A stretch of 64,000 nt of DNA from Aplectana chamaeleonis. Its lineage: Eukaryota; Nematoda; Chromadorea; Rhabditida; Cosmocercidae. Shown here piece after piece: positions 1-10,868 of the stretch; position 1 is the stretch's first letter, and each line of letters begins with the position of its first letter. The stretch is from contig JAPDOI010001528.1 of NCBI GenBank assembly GCA_029168955.1, positions 62,001 through 126,000 on the forward strand, in the 5' to 3' direction. The notes beneath the pieces are model-generated. The model was not told the DNA's origin. It did no database searches and was given only the letters and a program-made list of their open reading frames with translations. A program made the translations under genes and the position numbers.

Positions 1-49
1 GCAAATCAGCATTCGAAAGGCAGCGTAGCTTCTCATGTACACATCTTAC

Positions 50-132
50 CCATCGCACACCTTATCGATGATCAGTTTCAGACTCTCCCCTTTGAAAAAC
101 ACGATGAACACACATTTGATGATCGGAGCGAG
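50..132 (-). CDS. V-ATPase subunit a exon 8
   Basis: A GATTTCAG acceptor, then 27 codons including KCVFIVFFKGESLKLIIDKV and two leftover bases before a GTAAGA donor at 44-49. It matches the family block K-x-VFIxFFQGDxLKxxVxKICEG. The following exon is outside the window. Confidence 0.93.
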
Positions 133-3100
133 CTGAAATCACAGAATCCTTCGTTGAATTTCGGACTTCAAAAAAATTCTCAGATCTGCATTTTTTGTAA
201 GCCACAGTACTGCCTGCTTCAAGGGTATGACTAGAGGCAGCATACACGTTCACAAAGTAGGTGGGAAAGAAAAGCTCATAAGCGTTCTATAGAATTGAAG
301 TCGCGGCGCCGCTGGCAGCGACTAGCAACGCTGAAAGATTCAATATCGATTACATTGCGCGACGTCAGCGACCGACTTTCGACGTGAAAGGCGACGAGAG
401 AAGACCGCACTGTTTTCAGGCTGCGATGGGTCACTGCCAAAGAGCGGCAAACGACGACGCAACGATACCAGGTTGTTCAATTAAGTTTTGTCGTTCGATA
501 AGAAAAACACAATTTTATGGTTCAAAATACACTTTATTATTCAGTATAATCTCCCTGAACATTAATACAATTGCTCCAACGATCCTCCAAACAGTGGATC
601 CCATTGTCCTGATGAAAAAGGATCTTCTTCTGCAAACCGGGTCTTTTTTTTTCACGAATTTTTTCCTTCAACTGGTCCGAAAGGTTGCAAAAGCATTCAG
701 AATTAATTGTTTTACCAGTTTGCAAGTAATCCACAAACAAAATTCCTTTCGCATCCCAAAAAAAACTGATGCCATAACCTTCTTGGCCGATTTCCGGACA
801 CGAACTCGTTTCGAAGCCGAACAACCAGGCCCACACCACTCTTTAGCCTGTTGATTTTATTCAGGATCAAGGTGATAGACCCAAGTCTCATGCATATTGA
901 TGAACCCACGCACGAAATCCACTTCATCCTTTTTCGAACGCTCCAAATGTTGCTGAGAAAGTCGCATTCGAATGTTTTTGTACCATTGTTAGCTAATGTG
1001 GTACCCATCGTGCACACAGCTTTCTTAAACCCAAAATTTCACTTAAAATATGGCTCACACTGCCTATTGAGATGTGTAGAGCCTCTACTAAATCTCTCTC
1101 TGTGAACCGACGATCTTCCAAAACCATATATTGTATTTTGGCTATGATTTCTGTTGTTGATGTGCTTTTTGGACGTCCTTCACGTGGATCGTCTTCAAGG
1201 CTTGTACGATCACGTTTAAATTCAGCAACCTATTTTTCAACTATTTTAATTGTAGGTGAACAATCATTATACACTTCTCACATTCGTTCGTGAAGTTCTT
1301 TATGTGCTACACCTTTCAAAAATAAGAACTTCAACAATACACGATATTCAATTTTCCGTTGCTGTGACACAGCGACACTCAATGGCTTGTAAACAAGGAA
1401 TGAATTGACAGATTGAAATGAAACTTCACATACGTTCATGTGAAGAGTGTACCAACAAAACGAAAAAAATTTGGGCTAGTGGCAACGCCCTCTCTTATCG
1501 AACGACAAAACTTATTGAACAATCTGGTAATGTTCGGAAAAAATTTTAGACGCCGTGCCGAGGCTGACCACGGGCTCTGAACGGGTCTGAAGAGATACAG
1601 ACGCCGGCGAGCGGTCGCCAAGCGTTAGCCTTGTTGCAGCGACAAGTTTTCCCAAATATTGTTGTCGCGGCGCCCGTTGCCACTTGTTGGTAGCGATGCA
1701 GAGCCGCCGAAGAGTCAAAACACTCTGTAGTGCCCCCTCTTCACCCTCCGCACCGCGTCGAACGGCCTCGTCGCCGAACGTAATCGATATTGCATAACCC
1801 AGCGCCGTTGCGATCGACGCCACCACTTGAACTCTGCAGACTGTACTTAGTATCCGAATCACTCCTTTTCGGATACCTGACCGGATATCCGAGATTCGGA
1901 TAATCCGATGTCCGAAAATTTGAAAAAACGCATTATATGAATCGAACAATATCCGGAAAATTTAAAATCAGCATTATCCGAATCGATCCATTATCCGAAA
2001 AATGATCTTCGCATAACAAGTTTACTGCATATCCCTTGAGGCCTGTTGCACAATCTAATCCAGGCGTGGCACAACCACATGGTAGCGATACATATCAATC
2101 AGGTAGCGCCTCGACGTGGCATAAAGTCGATCGCGTCGGACTATGCAGGTCCAGCCACGATTAGAAGTTGAGCTCTTCGTCTGGCACAGAGTCGCGGAGC
2201 GTTTGCTCGTGGGATACGTGTATGATTTGCTTTTTTAGCCACTTCAACCATTGTTTTTTTCTGTCTTGATTATTTTTGAGCCTACTCCGGTTTTGGTTTC
2301 CTGTTATTTTTTTTGCTACATACTGTAGTTTGGCTTGACCACAGTGTTTGAATGGGGTAGTATTACATGACATTTCGTAGGTAACGCCCTTAAAATTTTT
2401 ACATTTCGGAACACATCCCATTTCCGAACAAACCAGCTTTATAAATGCAAAACTTAACCCGTGCGTACCTTGTCATTCATCTAATCACTCTAGTTTAAAG
2501 GCAGCATACACGCTCGCAAGCAAAGTCGAGATAACAGCATAGCCCGCACGGCCCGTACTATGTCGTCAACGACGTTTGAAGCGCTGAAAACTGTCCAGGA
2601 TGACAATATTTGACAATGTTTGAGCAATCTTGCCTTCCACGCCCGTATTTTCACACCCCTTCGAGTAACAGAATGAGAATCGATACTTGAGAAAACATGT
2701 GATAACTTAGAATGATAGCACTATAAAAAGGGAGTGCAGTAGAGAAAAAACTCGATTTACCTCAATATAACATGTTTGTGCACTGATAAAATCCTCCATT
2801 TCAAGAGATCAGGCAAAGCAGAGCGGCATTCTCGAAAGTGGACGAGAGTCAATAGGTATGCAGACATGTTATACTCAAGTAAACCAAGCTATTTCTCTCG
2901 TGCACTCCCATTTGATAGTGCTATCACTCTCAATTATCACACGTTTTCACAAGTATCGATTCTCATTCTGTTACTCGAAGGGGTATGAAAATACGGGCGT
3001 GGAAGGCAAGATTGCTAAAACATTGTCAAATATTGTCATCCTGGACAGATTTCAGCGCTTCAAACGTCGTTGACGACATAGTACGGGCCGTGCGGACCTA

Positions 3101-6100
3101 TCTATGCTGTTATCTCGACTATGCTTGCGAGCGTGTATGCTGCCTTTAACCATAATGTCATCTCAGCGGGGTCACAATCAGAGAGTGGCACTGCGCTAAT
3201 TTCAGTGCGATGCGTTAGTCACGCCGCATTAAGGGCTTATAGAGTGCCGTAGCGGCAATACTTGCTGCCGCGGGGTGTGTAGGAACGATGGGAAGTGTTA
3301 CTGAGCGGAAACCGCTGACTGCAGCGAGACTGCGGCTTTTCAAGTGGCCGAGCTGCGCGAGCACCGCCGCGAACTAGTTGGGGCGATCAACACGTCTTGC
3401 GATGGAAATGACTACGACAATTTTTGCCGCTTGCGTCGCGAACACTGCAACATCCCAAGACCACGACCACTTCTCCACGCTCTGGAGAGCGGTGGCGCGA
3501 GTTTCGCAGCGACGCCACTCTGGAAACCCCTGTAGTCAGCCTTCGCGCCGCGTCGCAGTCGAACTCTAGAAAACTTCTGAATCTGCAGACTCCTATAGAC
3601 TCGTATGGCCTGAAGCAGAACGCATAGGCCGTCCGAAGCGTCAGAAAAGAGCCAGAACCTAATCCGGCAAACTAATTGAGGGCATTTGTATTAAATGGGC
3701 GGGTTACACAAGAAAATGAGCGGAAGCCTACATTTATAGAGATTCAGGATTTCTGAAATAGGTCATTTTGGCTCATGTTTGACGGTTCCAGCGGCATATG
3801 ATATGCGGTACAGAAGGTGCGATTCTACTACCGTCGCTAACTGGACCACTTTAGCTAGCGTGTATGCCGCCCTCGAAGCACACTCTCCTAATCGAAACTC
3901 ACCGTCACGGGATCTTCAAGGGTAAGCGTTACATCACTGATCCGAACAAATGCTGTTCGACGACAAGCTCTCCACAAGACGCGTTCAAATGTGTTCTTTT
4001 TATCCATCGGAATAACACCAGCCACAAACCTGAACTCATCGTCCATGTTATAGTTTGGGGAAGCCGCGACGCTGCTATGGTACCTGTATCACAGGAACCG
4101 AGCGGTTGTTTTTGAGAAAATACAATGGTAGAAGTGAAGAAACAACCGCTCCGCTCCCATGATGGCTAGATAATGACTGCGTCGCGGCTTCCTAAAGATA
4201 TGATGCAATCCATACAAATGTGATTTAGAGCCTGCGTTGTCGAAGATAGAGAAGCCTCAAGGAGCCTTCTTGCCTACTGCCCTTATCGGAGCAAAATTCC
4301 GGTCCGCACTTGCGGACAACCGCTGTTGCAGCGCGCAATAATATGATAATCGTGCTGGGACAAAGATCAATCAAGTCAGGATCATGTGGTCCCAGCACGA
4401 TTATAGTACGGTCCCCTGCTGCAATAGCGGTTATCCGCAGCTGTGGACCGAAATTTCGCTCTTATAAGGGCAGTACTAACATAACGGCAGAATACTCGCT
4501 CGTGAACGTTGTTGAGATAATTACGGAAATAGAATTGTATGCGCCAACGCATTTTAAGCGTCAAAAACGACAAAAACTGCCGCTACAAGGGTAAGAAGTT
4601 GGCCTCGCCCTGTATTTCTCCGCCCCCTGCATTTGCCGTCCTCCTCCAGAACAGGGGTGCTGGGCCATTCCCACCGTCGTTGATGTATGTGGCTCACTTA
4701 TTGTACCACCCGTAAACGTCGCCGACGGTGGGAACGGCCCAGTACCCCTGTTTTGAAGGAAAACAGCAAACGCAGGGGGGGGGATGCAGAGCGGATCCAA
4801 CTTCTTACTCGTGTAACGGCATTGTGGGTTATTTTTGACGTTTCAAAATTTGTGGGCGTTGTGTCCTGAGCCACACCATTCTATTTCCGTAGTTATCTCA
4901 ACCACCTTTACGAGCGTGTATGCTGCTTCAAAGGTTCACTGTATTCGAACGGGCTATTCTGGCTCCACAATAACCCTATGAAGGCGGCACACTCAGGACT
5001 CCCGAAAGGTTTGAAACCACTCAAAACACTCGGAAACTATTTTTGCTCACCATGCATTTTCGCCCTTTTCATCGCTCAACAATGGAGTGAGCGGAACGTC
5101 ATTCTGACCAGAGATGTGTCCGCCAGGACCTATAGACTTATGAAGCGTATCCTGCTGCAACCAATTCAATGAGTGACCATCTATTCCTCAAAATCTAACT
5201 TCTAGCCACAACCTCTTTGTCTAGTGACTCGATGTTGTTCATTGCTTCATCCTCCATGTGCTGAAAATGAACACTTCCCTTCACCATAAACAGTTTGACC
5301 ACGGCCACAGTGAACATTATGTTAAGACACCTACCACCTCAAAAAACTGCTCAACCCTATGCAAAACGTATTCGAATTCCCTCATTTCGTTCAAGTTCTT
5401 CCGCAAATAACTGTCATTCTTATTCAATTCGACAAAATCAAGTTCCAGATCGCCAACTTCTGCCTGAAATCAAATCGAATTAGATGATTAACAGTTGGTA
5501 CACCATAACCATCAATTCAGGTATTGAGTCCAGAATGAGAGTATAATTGACCAGAATGCTGCAGCAAAAGACTATCACATTCGAAGGCGTCGCAAACAAA
5601 AAAGACACCGACTTATTCATAAAATTTTTCTAGTACACGCACTTTCTGGGGAGCGAAATTTGCAGAGGCAGTTGCAGAGATTCTCGTTCATTGGCCTTGG
5701 TGCCCCAAAACTTTCCGTTCAAGTTTACAGACAAAAAGATGACCGTCTTCGAGACCCTACACAAAAATTTCCATGACATCCGACATTATCAAGATGCGCT
5801 GGCTTCATGAATGTGTACTTTTCAGGCTTCAAACTTTGCGAATGACCTTAGCTAGGCCCATATCGACGACTGATCCGAACAATATTGGAAACAACATCTT
5901 GGATGGACGGTGAATTGGTGGAGATGCGTTGCTATAAGAACACTCAAAAGACAGGCATGAATCTCTGTGATACTTTGCGTTCCTCATTGTGCGATGGCGC
6001 AAACTCGGTACGCATGCGCTATTACATACGTGCACCAAGTTTGCGACACCGTACAACAAAGAACGCGAAGTAGCAAAGCGATCCGCGCCGACTGTATCGT

Positions 6101-9100
6101 CTGTATCGGAGCCTAATTTAAAATGTTCCTTCGCGCACTTGTGCGCAGCGAGGGAAAAGATAGCGAGAGAAGGGGGAAAGAATACGCAGCCTACGCGCGC
6201 AGACGCACGCGATAAACGGAAATAAACTTCCTCCGAAACAGAGGGTATTTATACATTGATATCCATACCAAGGTCAATGTTGAGCGGATGCTATCCCGGT
6301 AGAAAACAAAGGGACCTGAATTTTTGGCAACTTGTGGGCGGGGGGGGCGTAAAAAGTTTGGCCAAAAACGTCAGACACCCCTAAGTTCGTCACTGGGGTG
6401 AGGAGTGTCGTGCTGACTACCGTCAAAATCACTGGAGCCTTTTCTAGGAAATCTCAACCGTTAAACTGTTGAAAATTTTCTCCTAGGGAGACGTAAAAAA
6501 AGCTTCGTCACCAAGGGGGGGGGGTGCAGCTCCATCGAGGCCCCGGAAAACGGTCTGCTTGACCATGACCAGGGCGAAACAAACGTAAGAATAGAAAAAA
6601 AATTAAATATACCTCCAGGTGATTAATTTCAGAATGCGACGGCGTTTCCATCACTGTGGCATCTATTGGCTGAAGTCTGATATCTGGAACGCACTCCACT
6701 ACCTGTCGCTCGAGAAACCCTAGAATAATTATTTTTGGCAACAAAATAAAAGAGCAATGAAATTGGAAAACGATCAGTAAACGCTGTATGGACCCAAAGA
6801 ACAACCAGGGCTCAGCGGGGCGTGACTAAATTTTTCGAAATCGGAGCGACCCCCCCACACCAGCAGAAATCTTTTTACAAATCACGATTTTCGCGAACCT
6901 CCCCTCAAGGCGCGACTTCTGGGCAGTTTATATTTGATTACTAAAACTGTCAGACACCGAAAATGCGTTTAGTATGCGGGCACAAGCGTCTAAAACCTGA
7001 GCAATGCTACGATCTTCCCCTTTGGTGATCAAAAATATCGCGAATTTTCGGGATATCTTCATCAAATTTTCATTTTCAGGCGAGAATTTTTGAGACCCCC
7101 CCGACCCACCGTTGCGAAATTTCGCAACTCGCTTGACACTGGAAACAATGATTAGTCGAAAGGTCGAGTTTTAGAAATAGCCGAGGTTCAACGACAGCAG
7201 ACGCGCTCGTATATGTATGTGTTCGAGATACAAACTGAAAGAACCGCGTCTCATGACTCGCAAAGAAACGCCAACTCTGTTGGAAGAACCGACAACGAAC
7301 CAAAACGATCCGTATTCGGGCAATCAAGGCTGGCCAACCCACAAAGTCCCGCCTATTTACCCCCAAAAACCCATCACTGCTGATGAAAGACTGAAAATAT
7401 ATCTGGAGTATACCAGCCAACTGATTAGATAGGAAGAGCACTATCTTTTCACCGGGTCGAGTACGTGATTTGCGTACGTTGCGCGCACGTCAGAGACGAA
7501 GAGGGAGCACTACTTCTTTGGACTCTCCGGTCCCTGACTTAATTGGTACAGAGTATATTTATCTCTCTTGCGCCAGTAAGGTGTCATCACTGTCCGAAAG
7601 TTTCATGGTGTACAAAAGTGAAGCTATACAACAAAAATAAGTAGACTGAATACGAAAAAAGCTCAAAACTCACTCAGCTTCCTTTCAAGCTCCTCACATC
7701 GTCGCACCTCTCTAACGAATGTTCGTTGGAAAATATTTTTATTGGCGTTCAGCTAAAAATGCAGAGATTAGAAAAAAAAAATTCCACAAAATCCACTTCA
7801 ATCCCTAGGTCATTTTCACAAAACCTAAATTTTGGGCTTCGTTCAAACGCTGCGCATGGCTCCACGTTTCCCCTTATTTTGCAGTACCTTGAATCGCCGA
7901 TATATATTTTTTTCACCTAATAACGGAAGCATGGAATTCTACTTTTGTTTCTAGTATTGATCACGAATTGGGGGTACGAGACAACGGTCTGCTTGACCTT
8001 CAAACACAGTTTTGTAAAACCTCGTAAGGAGTCCTAACTATATTCTGACTCCAATTTAACCTATAGTTTATGCAGAGGTTTAGCCTTCTAAGTCATAAGC
8101 TTTGTCATTTGGGGGAAAGAAGAGCACCGACTTGCATCCAGGATCAAGCGGCTGCTGTTCCGCACGACAACGGGGGCCTGAAAATTTTGACAATGGAGCT
8201 TGAGTGTTTTTTGTGGGAAGATGCTGAAATCTTCAGTCGGAAATAAACAGCACTTTACAAGGCTTTGCAGTAAAGCAAAAATGGTGGTATTCGCAAGAAG
8301 ACTGGAAAATAAAAGTCTATGAAAAAAATTTCTTTTGCTTTTGGACCGCAGTAGCAATTATCTATTGCCGAGACCACATCCTTACAATCGTCACAGAAAA
8401 TGGGTGGCGTATCAAAATGTTGCTATAATGATAGCAAAGATCGGAAGATGGGTTGTAATAGCGGACTGCGTTTGGTACTGGAAACACAGTTCACTGAGAG
8501 CAGACTGCACGTGAGAAGTGACGACCACCGCTCGGAAACGACAGACATGCATCTTTCAAAGACAGATACCAGATAGGATGGTCGGTCAGGCTAGGATGTA
8601 CGTGCATATAAGATGTTGGAAGGCCAATGAAAGACGCGAGCTCAAAAGCACAGAACACCCAAAAATCTATTTTCCGAATTTTATGGTTACCTTGGAAAGG
8701 ATCATACGCTGATCACAATGGTGTCTCTGGAATCGTTTGAGACCCTCCACAAATGGAATTATAGCCCCTTAAAATAGCCTTTATTCCAGGAGAGAACGTT
8801 TGGTGGGTGAATCGACTTGCAAAGGAAATGTCTGGAGCGCTAATTCAACTGCAAACAAAGAATTGTTTGGTATGTCTAGGGCATCTATAGTAAAACTGCG
8901 CACTATCCCGTGTCGAGCTGTTGATTCCGAGAAGGTGCAAGCTCAAGACGGTCGCCTTACACAACGAGCAATAATCTTTCCACGACCCAAACGGACCTTA
9001 TAACCATGTTCAGCGCTCTAAACATACCCCTGGGCTAAGTTTGGGTTGAGTCACATTTTTCGTACCTTGAACACAGAATTAGGCATCTTTTATCGTCCTC

Positions 9101-10736
9101 ATCGCAAGCGCTGCACGCTCGTGACGCAACGTGCCACCCATCCAGCACCGCCCAAATCACCAAGGCGATTTTACCAATTGAATCTCTACTCGCTTTTCAT
9201 TTAAAGGCAAAATACACTCTCGTAAACATACTTGGGGTAACTACGTAAATTGAATGGTATGGCACAGAACACATCGCATTTTGAAGCCCCAAAAACGACC
9301 CGCAATGCCCCAACACGAGTAAAAAGTCGGTCCCACACCGTATTTCTCCGCCCCCCCCCTGAACACGCCGCCCTCCTCCAAATCAGGGGTGCTGGACCCT
9401 TCCCATCGTCGGCGACGTTTGTGGCCGGTACAATAAGTACAACAATAAACCACGTACATCGACGACGGTGGGAATAGCCCCGCACCCTGTTTCGGAGGAT
9501 GACAAATACAGAGGCAGAGAAATACGGGGCGGGGCTAACTTCTTACTCAAGTTGCGGCATTGTGGATCGCTTTTGACGCTCCAAAATCCGTACGCGTTGC
9601 AATCTGAGTCCTACCATTCTACTTCCGTAGCTACATCAATCACGTTTACGAGCGTGTATGCTGTCTTCAAGTCCACTTCACCATAAATCATTCTGGGATT
9701 ATCCAACGCTACCGTATACACTAATGCAAGCCAGGATTTTCTCTGCATGTCTTAGTTGAGGTCCATCTTTAGCCGCACCGCCATGACGGTGCCACCGAAG
9801 ATTTCAAATTTGCGTCCCACTCGTCCCGCTCGTGCCGCGCTTGTGGAGAGGACTATGAAAGACGCCTTAGCGTTTTGCACACGCACCGATTGTTCGTTCA
9901 GGGTTTGCTAATATCAATAAAGTAGTTCTAAAAGAGCTTAAGAACGATATTCCATATCTGACTTGAAATTACCCCGGTGGGGAGCCGATAACGAATCTGA
10001 GATTTAATTTCCAAGGCAAAGAAAAAAATCGAAGCCACGGTTGAAATTCGCCCGCCTATTTTGCCGCTACTGTGCTCGAAAATCAAGGAAAATCAAGACA
10101 AGGGGCGTGGCCAAAGGTAGTGATTGGGGAGGGGGTCGGGAACATAGTCGCATGTATCTCGCTTATTCGATGGAGTTGAGGACTTGCATTTGGCACGTGT
10201 TATGAAGTAGGGGTCTACTATTAAATTACACTGAAATCTCAAAATTCATATCTGAGAGATTACTGTGCCTTTATAGAGCTTAACACAGAAGTCCTGTGGT
10301 CAGACTCGGGCAGCGTCAACTATATGTGCCTAGAACCACGAGAAATGAACCTTGGCCAGCTTCCGGCTCAGATTTCTCAGCGATAAGCAGTAGGAAAAAC
10401 ATGCAAGTTTGGACCTAAATTTTCCACCCTACTACATACTTTGTGCCTCCACCTCGTCAGTCAAGACTCCTAAAAGTACAGGATAATCGATGATGGAGCC
10501 GGTCGCTGCTCACGTCAAGACACGCAGTAAAGAAAACATCTCTGAATCAAAGTGAAAAAAAGACTCACATCATTGAATTGCACATTGCCGTATTTACCCA
10601 ATTCTCCAACACAATCGTACGCAGCGTCCTTGACAAGGATCATCTCGCACAGCTTCATAGGCTCACTACGATACAACGAACCCATTTCCACTGCAGCTGG
10701 CTTCTTCACGGTTATATATAATCGCGTTGATGATTG
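50..10736 (-). CDS. V-type H+-ATPase V0 subunit a (116-kDa type), N-terminal half, partial gene, 8 exons
   Basis: This gene encodes the large a subunit of the vacuolar proton pump. In this family the N-terminal cytosolic half contacts the V1 peripheral stalks and the C-terminal membrane half forms the proton half-channels. Eight exons on the minus strand join in a consistent phase: 10569-10685, 7674-7752, 6613-6719, 5338-5463, 5213-5260, 5051-5154, 3903-4029 and 50-132, about 264 residues. Recognisable family blocks are the MGSLYRSE start, FVREVRRCEELERKL, RFLERQ, NKNDSYLRKNL, FVAGVIP, ERVLWRACRR and KCVFIVFFKGE. The membrane half, including the essential arginine, lies off the left edge. The block usually close to GELGLVQFRDLN reads GKYGNVQFND, so this is a divergent paralog. 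The link through exons 5 and 6 is the weakest part of the model. Introns 1, 6 and 7 are enlarged by transposons. Family assignment is secure; which of the several nematode paralogs it is cannot be decided. Confidence 0.9.
468..1527 (-). mobile_element. Fossil mariner transposon, 1,060 bp with TA target duplication
   Basis: The element is bounded by TA at 466-467 and 1528-1529. The roughly 35-bp terminal inverted repeats start CCAGGTTGTTCAA and CCAGATTGTTCAA and differ mainly by an indel. It sits in intron 7 of the V-ATPase gene in the same orientation. It differs from the mariner at 43743 in ends and transposase sequence, so it is a separate, older lineage. Confidence 0.92.
537..1293 (-). pseudogene. 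Decayed mariner transposase
   Basis: Minus-strand fragments in different frames show the helix-turn-helix region (SLEDDPREGRPKSTST, then RDLVEALHISIGSVSHIL) and the catalytic region (FWDAKGILFVDYLQ, then LFHQDNGIHC around the second catalytic aspartate). Several frameshifts and stops break it, so it cannot be active. Order and spacing fit a mariner D,D34D transposase of about 345 residues. Confidence 0.85.
1855..2005. repeat. Cluster of GGATATCCG / TATCCGA motifs
   Basis: At least eight copies of TATCCGA-like words and their complements are packed in 150 bp with no fixed period. The same vocabulary recurs at 22384-22430 and in the array at 22783-23165. Confidence 0.5.
2495..3149. mobile_element. 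Fold-back MITE, 655 bp, TTAA ends
   Basis: It begins TTAAAGGCAGCATACACGC and ends with the complement. The two arms pair over about 290 bp each, leaving a short centre around 2790-2850, so nearly the whole element is one imperfect palindrome. There is no transposase. TTAA at both ends and the AAAGGCA terminus suggest non-autonomous elements of a TTAA-targeting (piggyBac-like) transposase. Confidence 0.85.
3903..4029 (-). CDS. V-ATPase subunit a exon 7
   Basis: A GAGTTCAG acceptor, then FVAGVIPMDKKNTFERVLWR, ACRRTAFVRISDV and LTLEDPVT, closely matching the conserved FVAGVI-ERLLWRACRGN block. Donor GTGAGT at 3897-3902. Transposon ends lie within about 30 bp of both splice sites. Confidence 0.95.
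4057..4192. mobile_element. Short fold-back MITE with GCCGCGACGC ends
   Basis: Inverted ends GGGAAGCCGCGACGC and GCGTCGCGGCTTCC enclose a second inverted pair, GAGCGGTTGTTT and AAACAACCGCTC. It starts about 25 bp from the acceptor of V-ATPase exon 7. A diverged copy is at 56720-56855. Confidence 0.75.
4277..4473. mobile_element. TA-flanked fold-back MITE, CTGCCCTTAT family
   Basis: TA (4275-4276) and TA (4474-4475) flank ends CTGCCCTTATC and GATAAGGGCAG-like, followed by CCGGTCCGCA and GCGGACAACCGCTG arms. Relatives lie at 15151-15328 and 25058-25337, with a fragment near 17164-17280. A Tc/mariner-type non-autonomous element is inferred from the TA target. Confidence 0.75.
4481..4934. mobile_element. 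Fold-back MITE, 454 bp, CATACACGCTCG family
   Basis: The outer arms (ACTCGCTCGTGAACGTTGTT, then GAGATAATTACGGAAATAGAAT) pair with 4864-4934. Inner arms around CCCACCGTCG pair with each other. The copy at 9201-9670 has the same layout. Three MITEs (4057, 4277, 4481) sit side by side in this 1-kb V-ATPase intron. Confidence 0.8.
5051..5154 (-). CDS. V-ATPase subunit a exon 6 (tentative start)
   Basis: A TTGCAG acceptor precedes QDTLHKSIGP and then NDVPLTPLLSDEKGENA. The GTGAGC donor at 5045-5050 leaves two bases (TG), which join G of exon 7 to give tryptophan directly before FVAGVIP. An alternative acceptor 3 bp downstream would drop one glutamine. Confidence 0.65.
5213..5260 (-). CDS. V-ATPase subunit a exon 5 (tentative)
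   Basis: ATTTTCAG acceptor followed by HMEDEAMNNIESLDKE. This stretch is poorly conserved in the family, so it is placed by acceptor quality, open phase and position between exons 4 and 6. The donor (GTTGTG) is weak; the true end may differ by a few bases. Confidence 0.55.
5338..5463 (-). CDS. V-ATPase subunit a exon 4
   Basis: ATTTCAG acceptor, then 42 codons with NKNDSYLRKNLNEMREFEYV and ending VEQFFE, matching the family's coiled region that ends in QxFFE. The donor is GTGGTA at 5332-5337; using GTAGGT three bases later would add one valine. Both keep phase 0. Confidence 0.88.
6090..6235. repeat. Dispersed repeat shared with 55137-55262
   Basis: Both copies carry CGCGC-TTGTGCG/TTTTGCG-AGCGAGGG, then GAGA-C/TAGCGAGA, ACGCGCGCAGACGCACGC-like and AACGGAAATAAA-like words in the same order. 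No open frame is conserved between them. It lies in intron 3 of the V-ATPase gene. Confidence 0.6.
6613..6719 (-). CDS. V-ATPase subunit a exon 3
   Basis: ATTCTAG acceptor, 107 bp, donor GTATAT. After the split arginine codon it encodes FLERQVVECVP and continues to SEINHLE, the region that in the family follows RKLRFLE. It ends in phase 0, as exon 4 requires. Confidence 0.88.
7674..7752 (-). CDS. V-ATPase subunit a exon 2
   Basis: A TTTTTAG acceptor precedes 79 bp encoding LNANKNIFQRTFVREVRRC and then EELERKL. The GTGAGT donor at 7668-7673 leaves one base (A), which joins GG of exon 3 to make the arginine of the conserved KLRFLE block. The phase match across a 954-bp intron is strong support. 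Confidence 0.92.
8875..9060. repeat. Dispersed repeat shared with 33310-33510
   Basis: Both copies contain GGCATCTATAGTAAAACTGC, GATTCCGAGAAG/GGTTCCGAGAAG, AAACGGACCT and a TGTTCAGCGC word in the same order. The TTCAGCGC-CCAAA part also recurs several times in 54650-55440. Confidence 0.65.
9201..9670. mobile_element. Fold-back MITE, about 470 bp, CATACACGCTCG family
   Basis: Left end TTAAAGGCAAAATACACTC pairs with the right end GAGCGTGTATGCTGTCTT. The inner arms around GTCGGCGACG and GACGACGGTGGGAA also pair. The sequence layout is the same as 4481-4934. Confidence 0.8.
10569..10736 (-). CDS. V-ATPase subunit a exon 1 (5' UTR 10686-10736, coding 10569-10685)
   Basis: The ATG at 10683-10685 opens 39 residues starting MGSLYRSEPMKLCEMILV and ending NVQFND, followed by a GTGAGT donor at 10563-10568. 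The next exon starts in phase 0. Upstream of the ATG, a TTTTACTTCAG sequence ends at 10737; this could be a trans-splice acceptor, giving a 51-nt leader, or the acceptor of a 5' UTR intron. An ATG further upstream in the same open frame is discarded because it lies in a CA-rich microsatellite. Confidence 0.9.
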
Positions 10737-10786
10737 CTGAAGTAAAACATATATAATAATCCTACTATATATATTTTGGTAAATTT

Positions 10787-10832
10787 GTGTGTGCGTGTGT
10801 GTGTGTATGTATGTATGTGTGTGTTTCTCTGT
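10787..10832. repeat. TG/TATG microsatellite
   Basis: Alternating TG with TATG interruptions, lying between the V-ATPase first exon and the satellite array. Confidence 0.85.
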
Positions 10833-10868
10833 GTGTTTGTTTGACCGTTTATTCGGCTTGACTTTCAA

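Larger units (their letters stand above)
231..3877. mobile_element. Probable composite element filling V-ATPase intron 7
   Basis: The ends are inverted to each other: GAGGCAGCATACACG at 234 and the complement of GGCGGCATACACGCTAGC near 3877, each followed by an AAAGT-G-rich stretch. These match the ends of the 2495-3149 fold-back family. If real, the element occupies nearly the whole 3.77-kb intron and hosts a mariner and a fold-back MITE. The interior arms do not align well, so the two ends could belong to separate elements. Confidence 0.4.
8648..10275. mobile_element. TTAAAGGCACAG-family MITE, decayed and split by other insertions
   Basis: 8648-8800 matches the left part and 10110-10275 the right part (ending ACTGTGCCTTTA) of the intact element at 18878-19343. 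The roughly 1.3 kb between holds the fold-back at 9201-9670 and the repeat at 8875-9060. It lies in V-ATPase intron 1. Confidence 0.7.

Noticed and set aside
3344..3627. Three overlapping plus frames
   Set aside because: Short, overlapping in all frames, in repeat-derived intron sequence.
7217..7432. 71-codon plus-strand frame in V-ATPase intron 2
   Set aside because: The opposite strand is also open for 121 codons over the same bases, no domain is recognisable, and no promoter or splice context was found.
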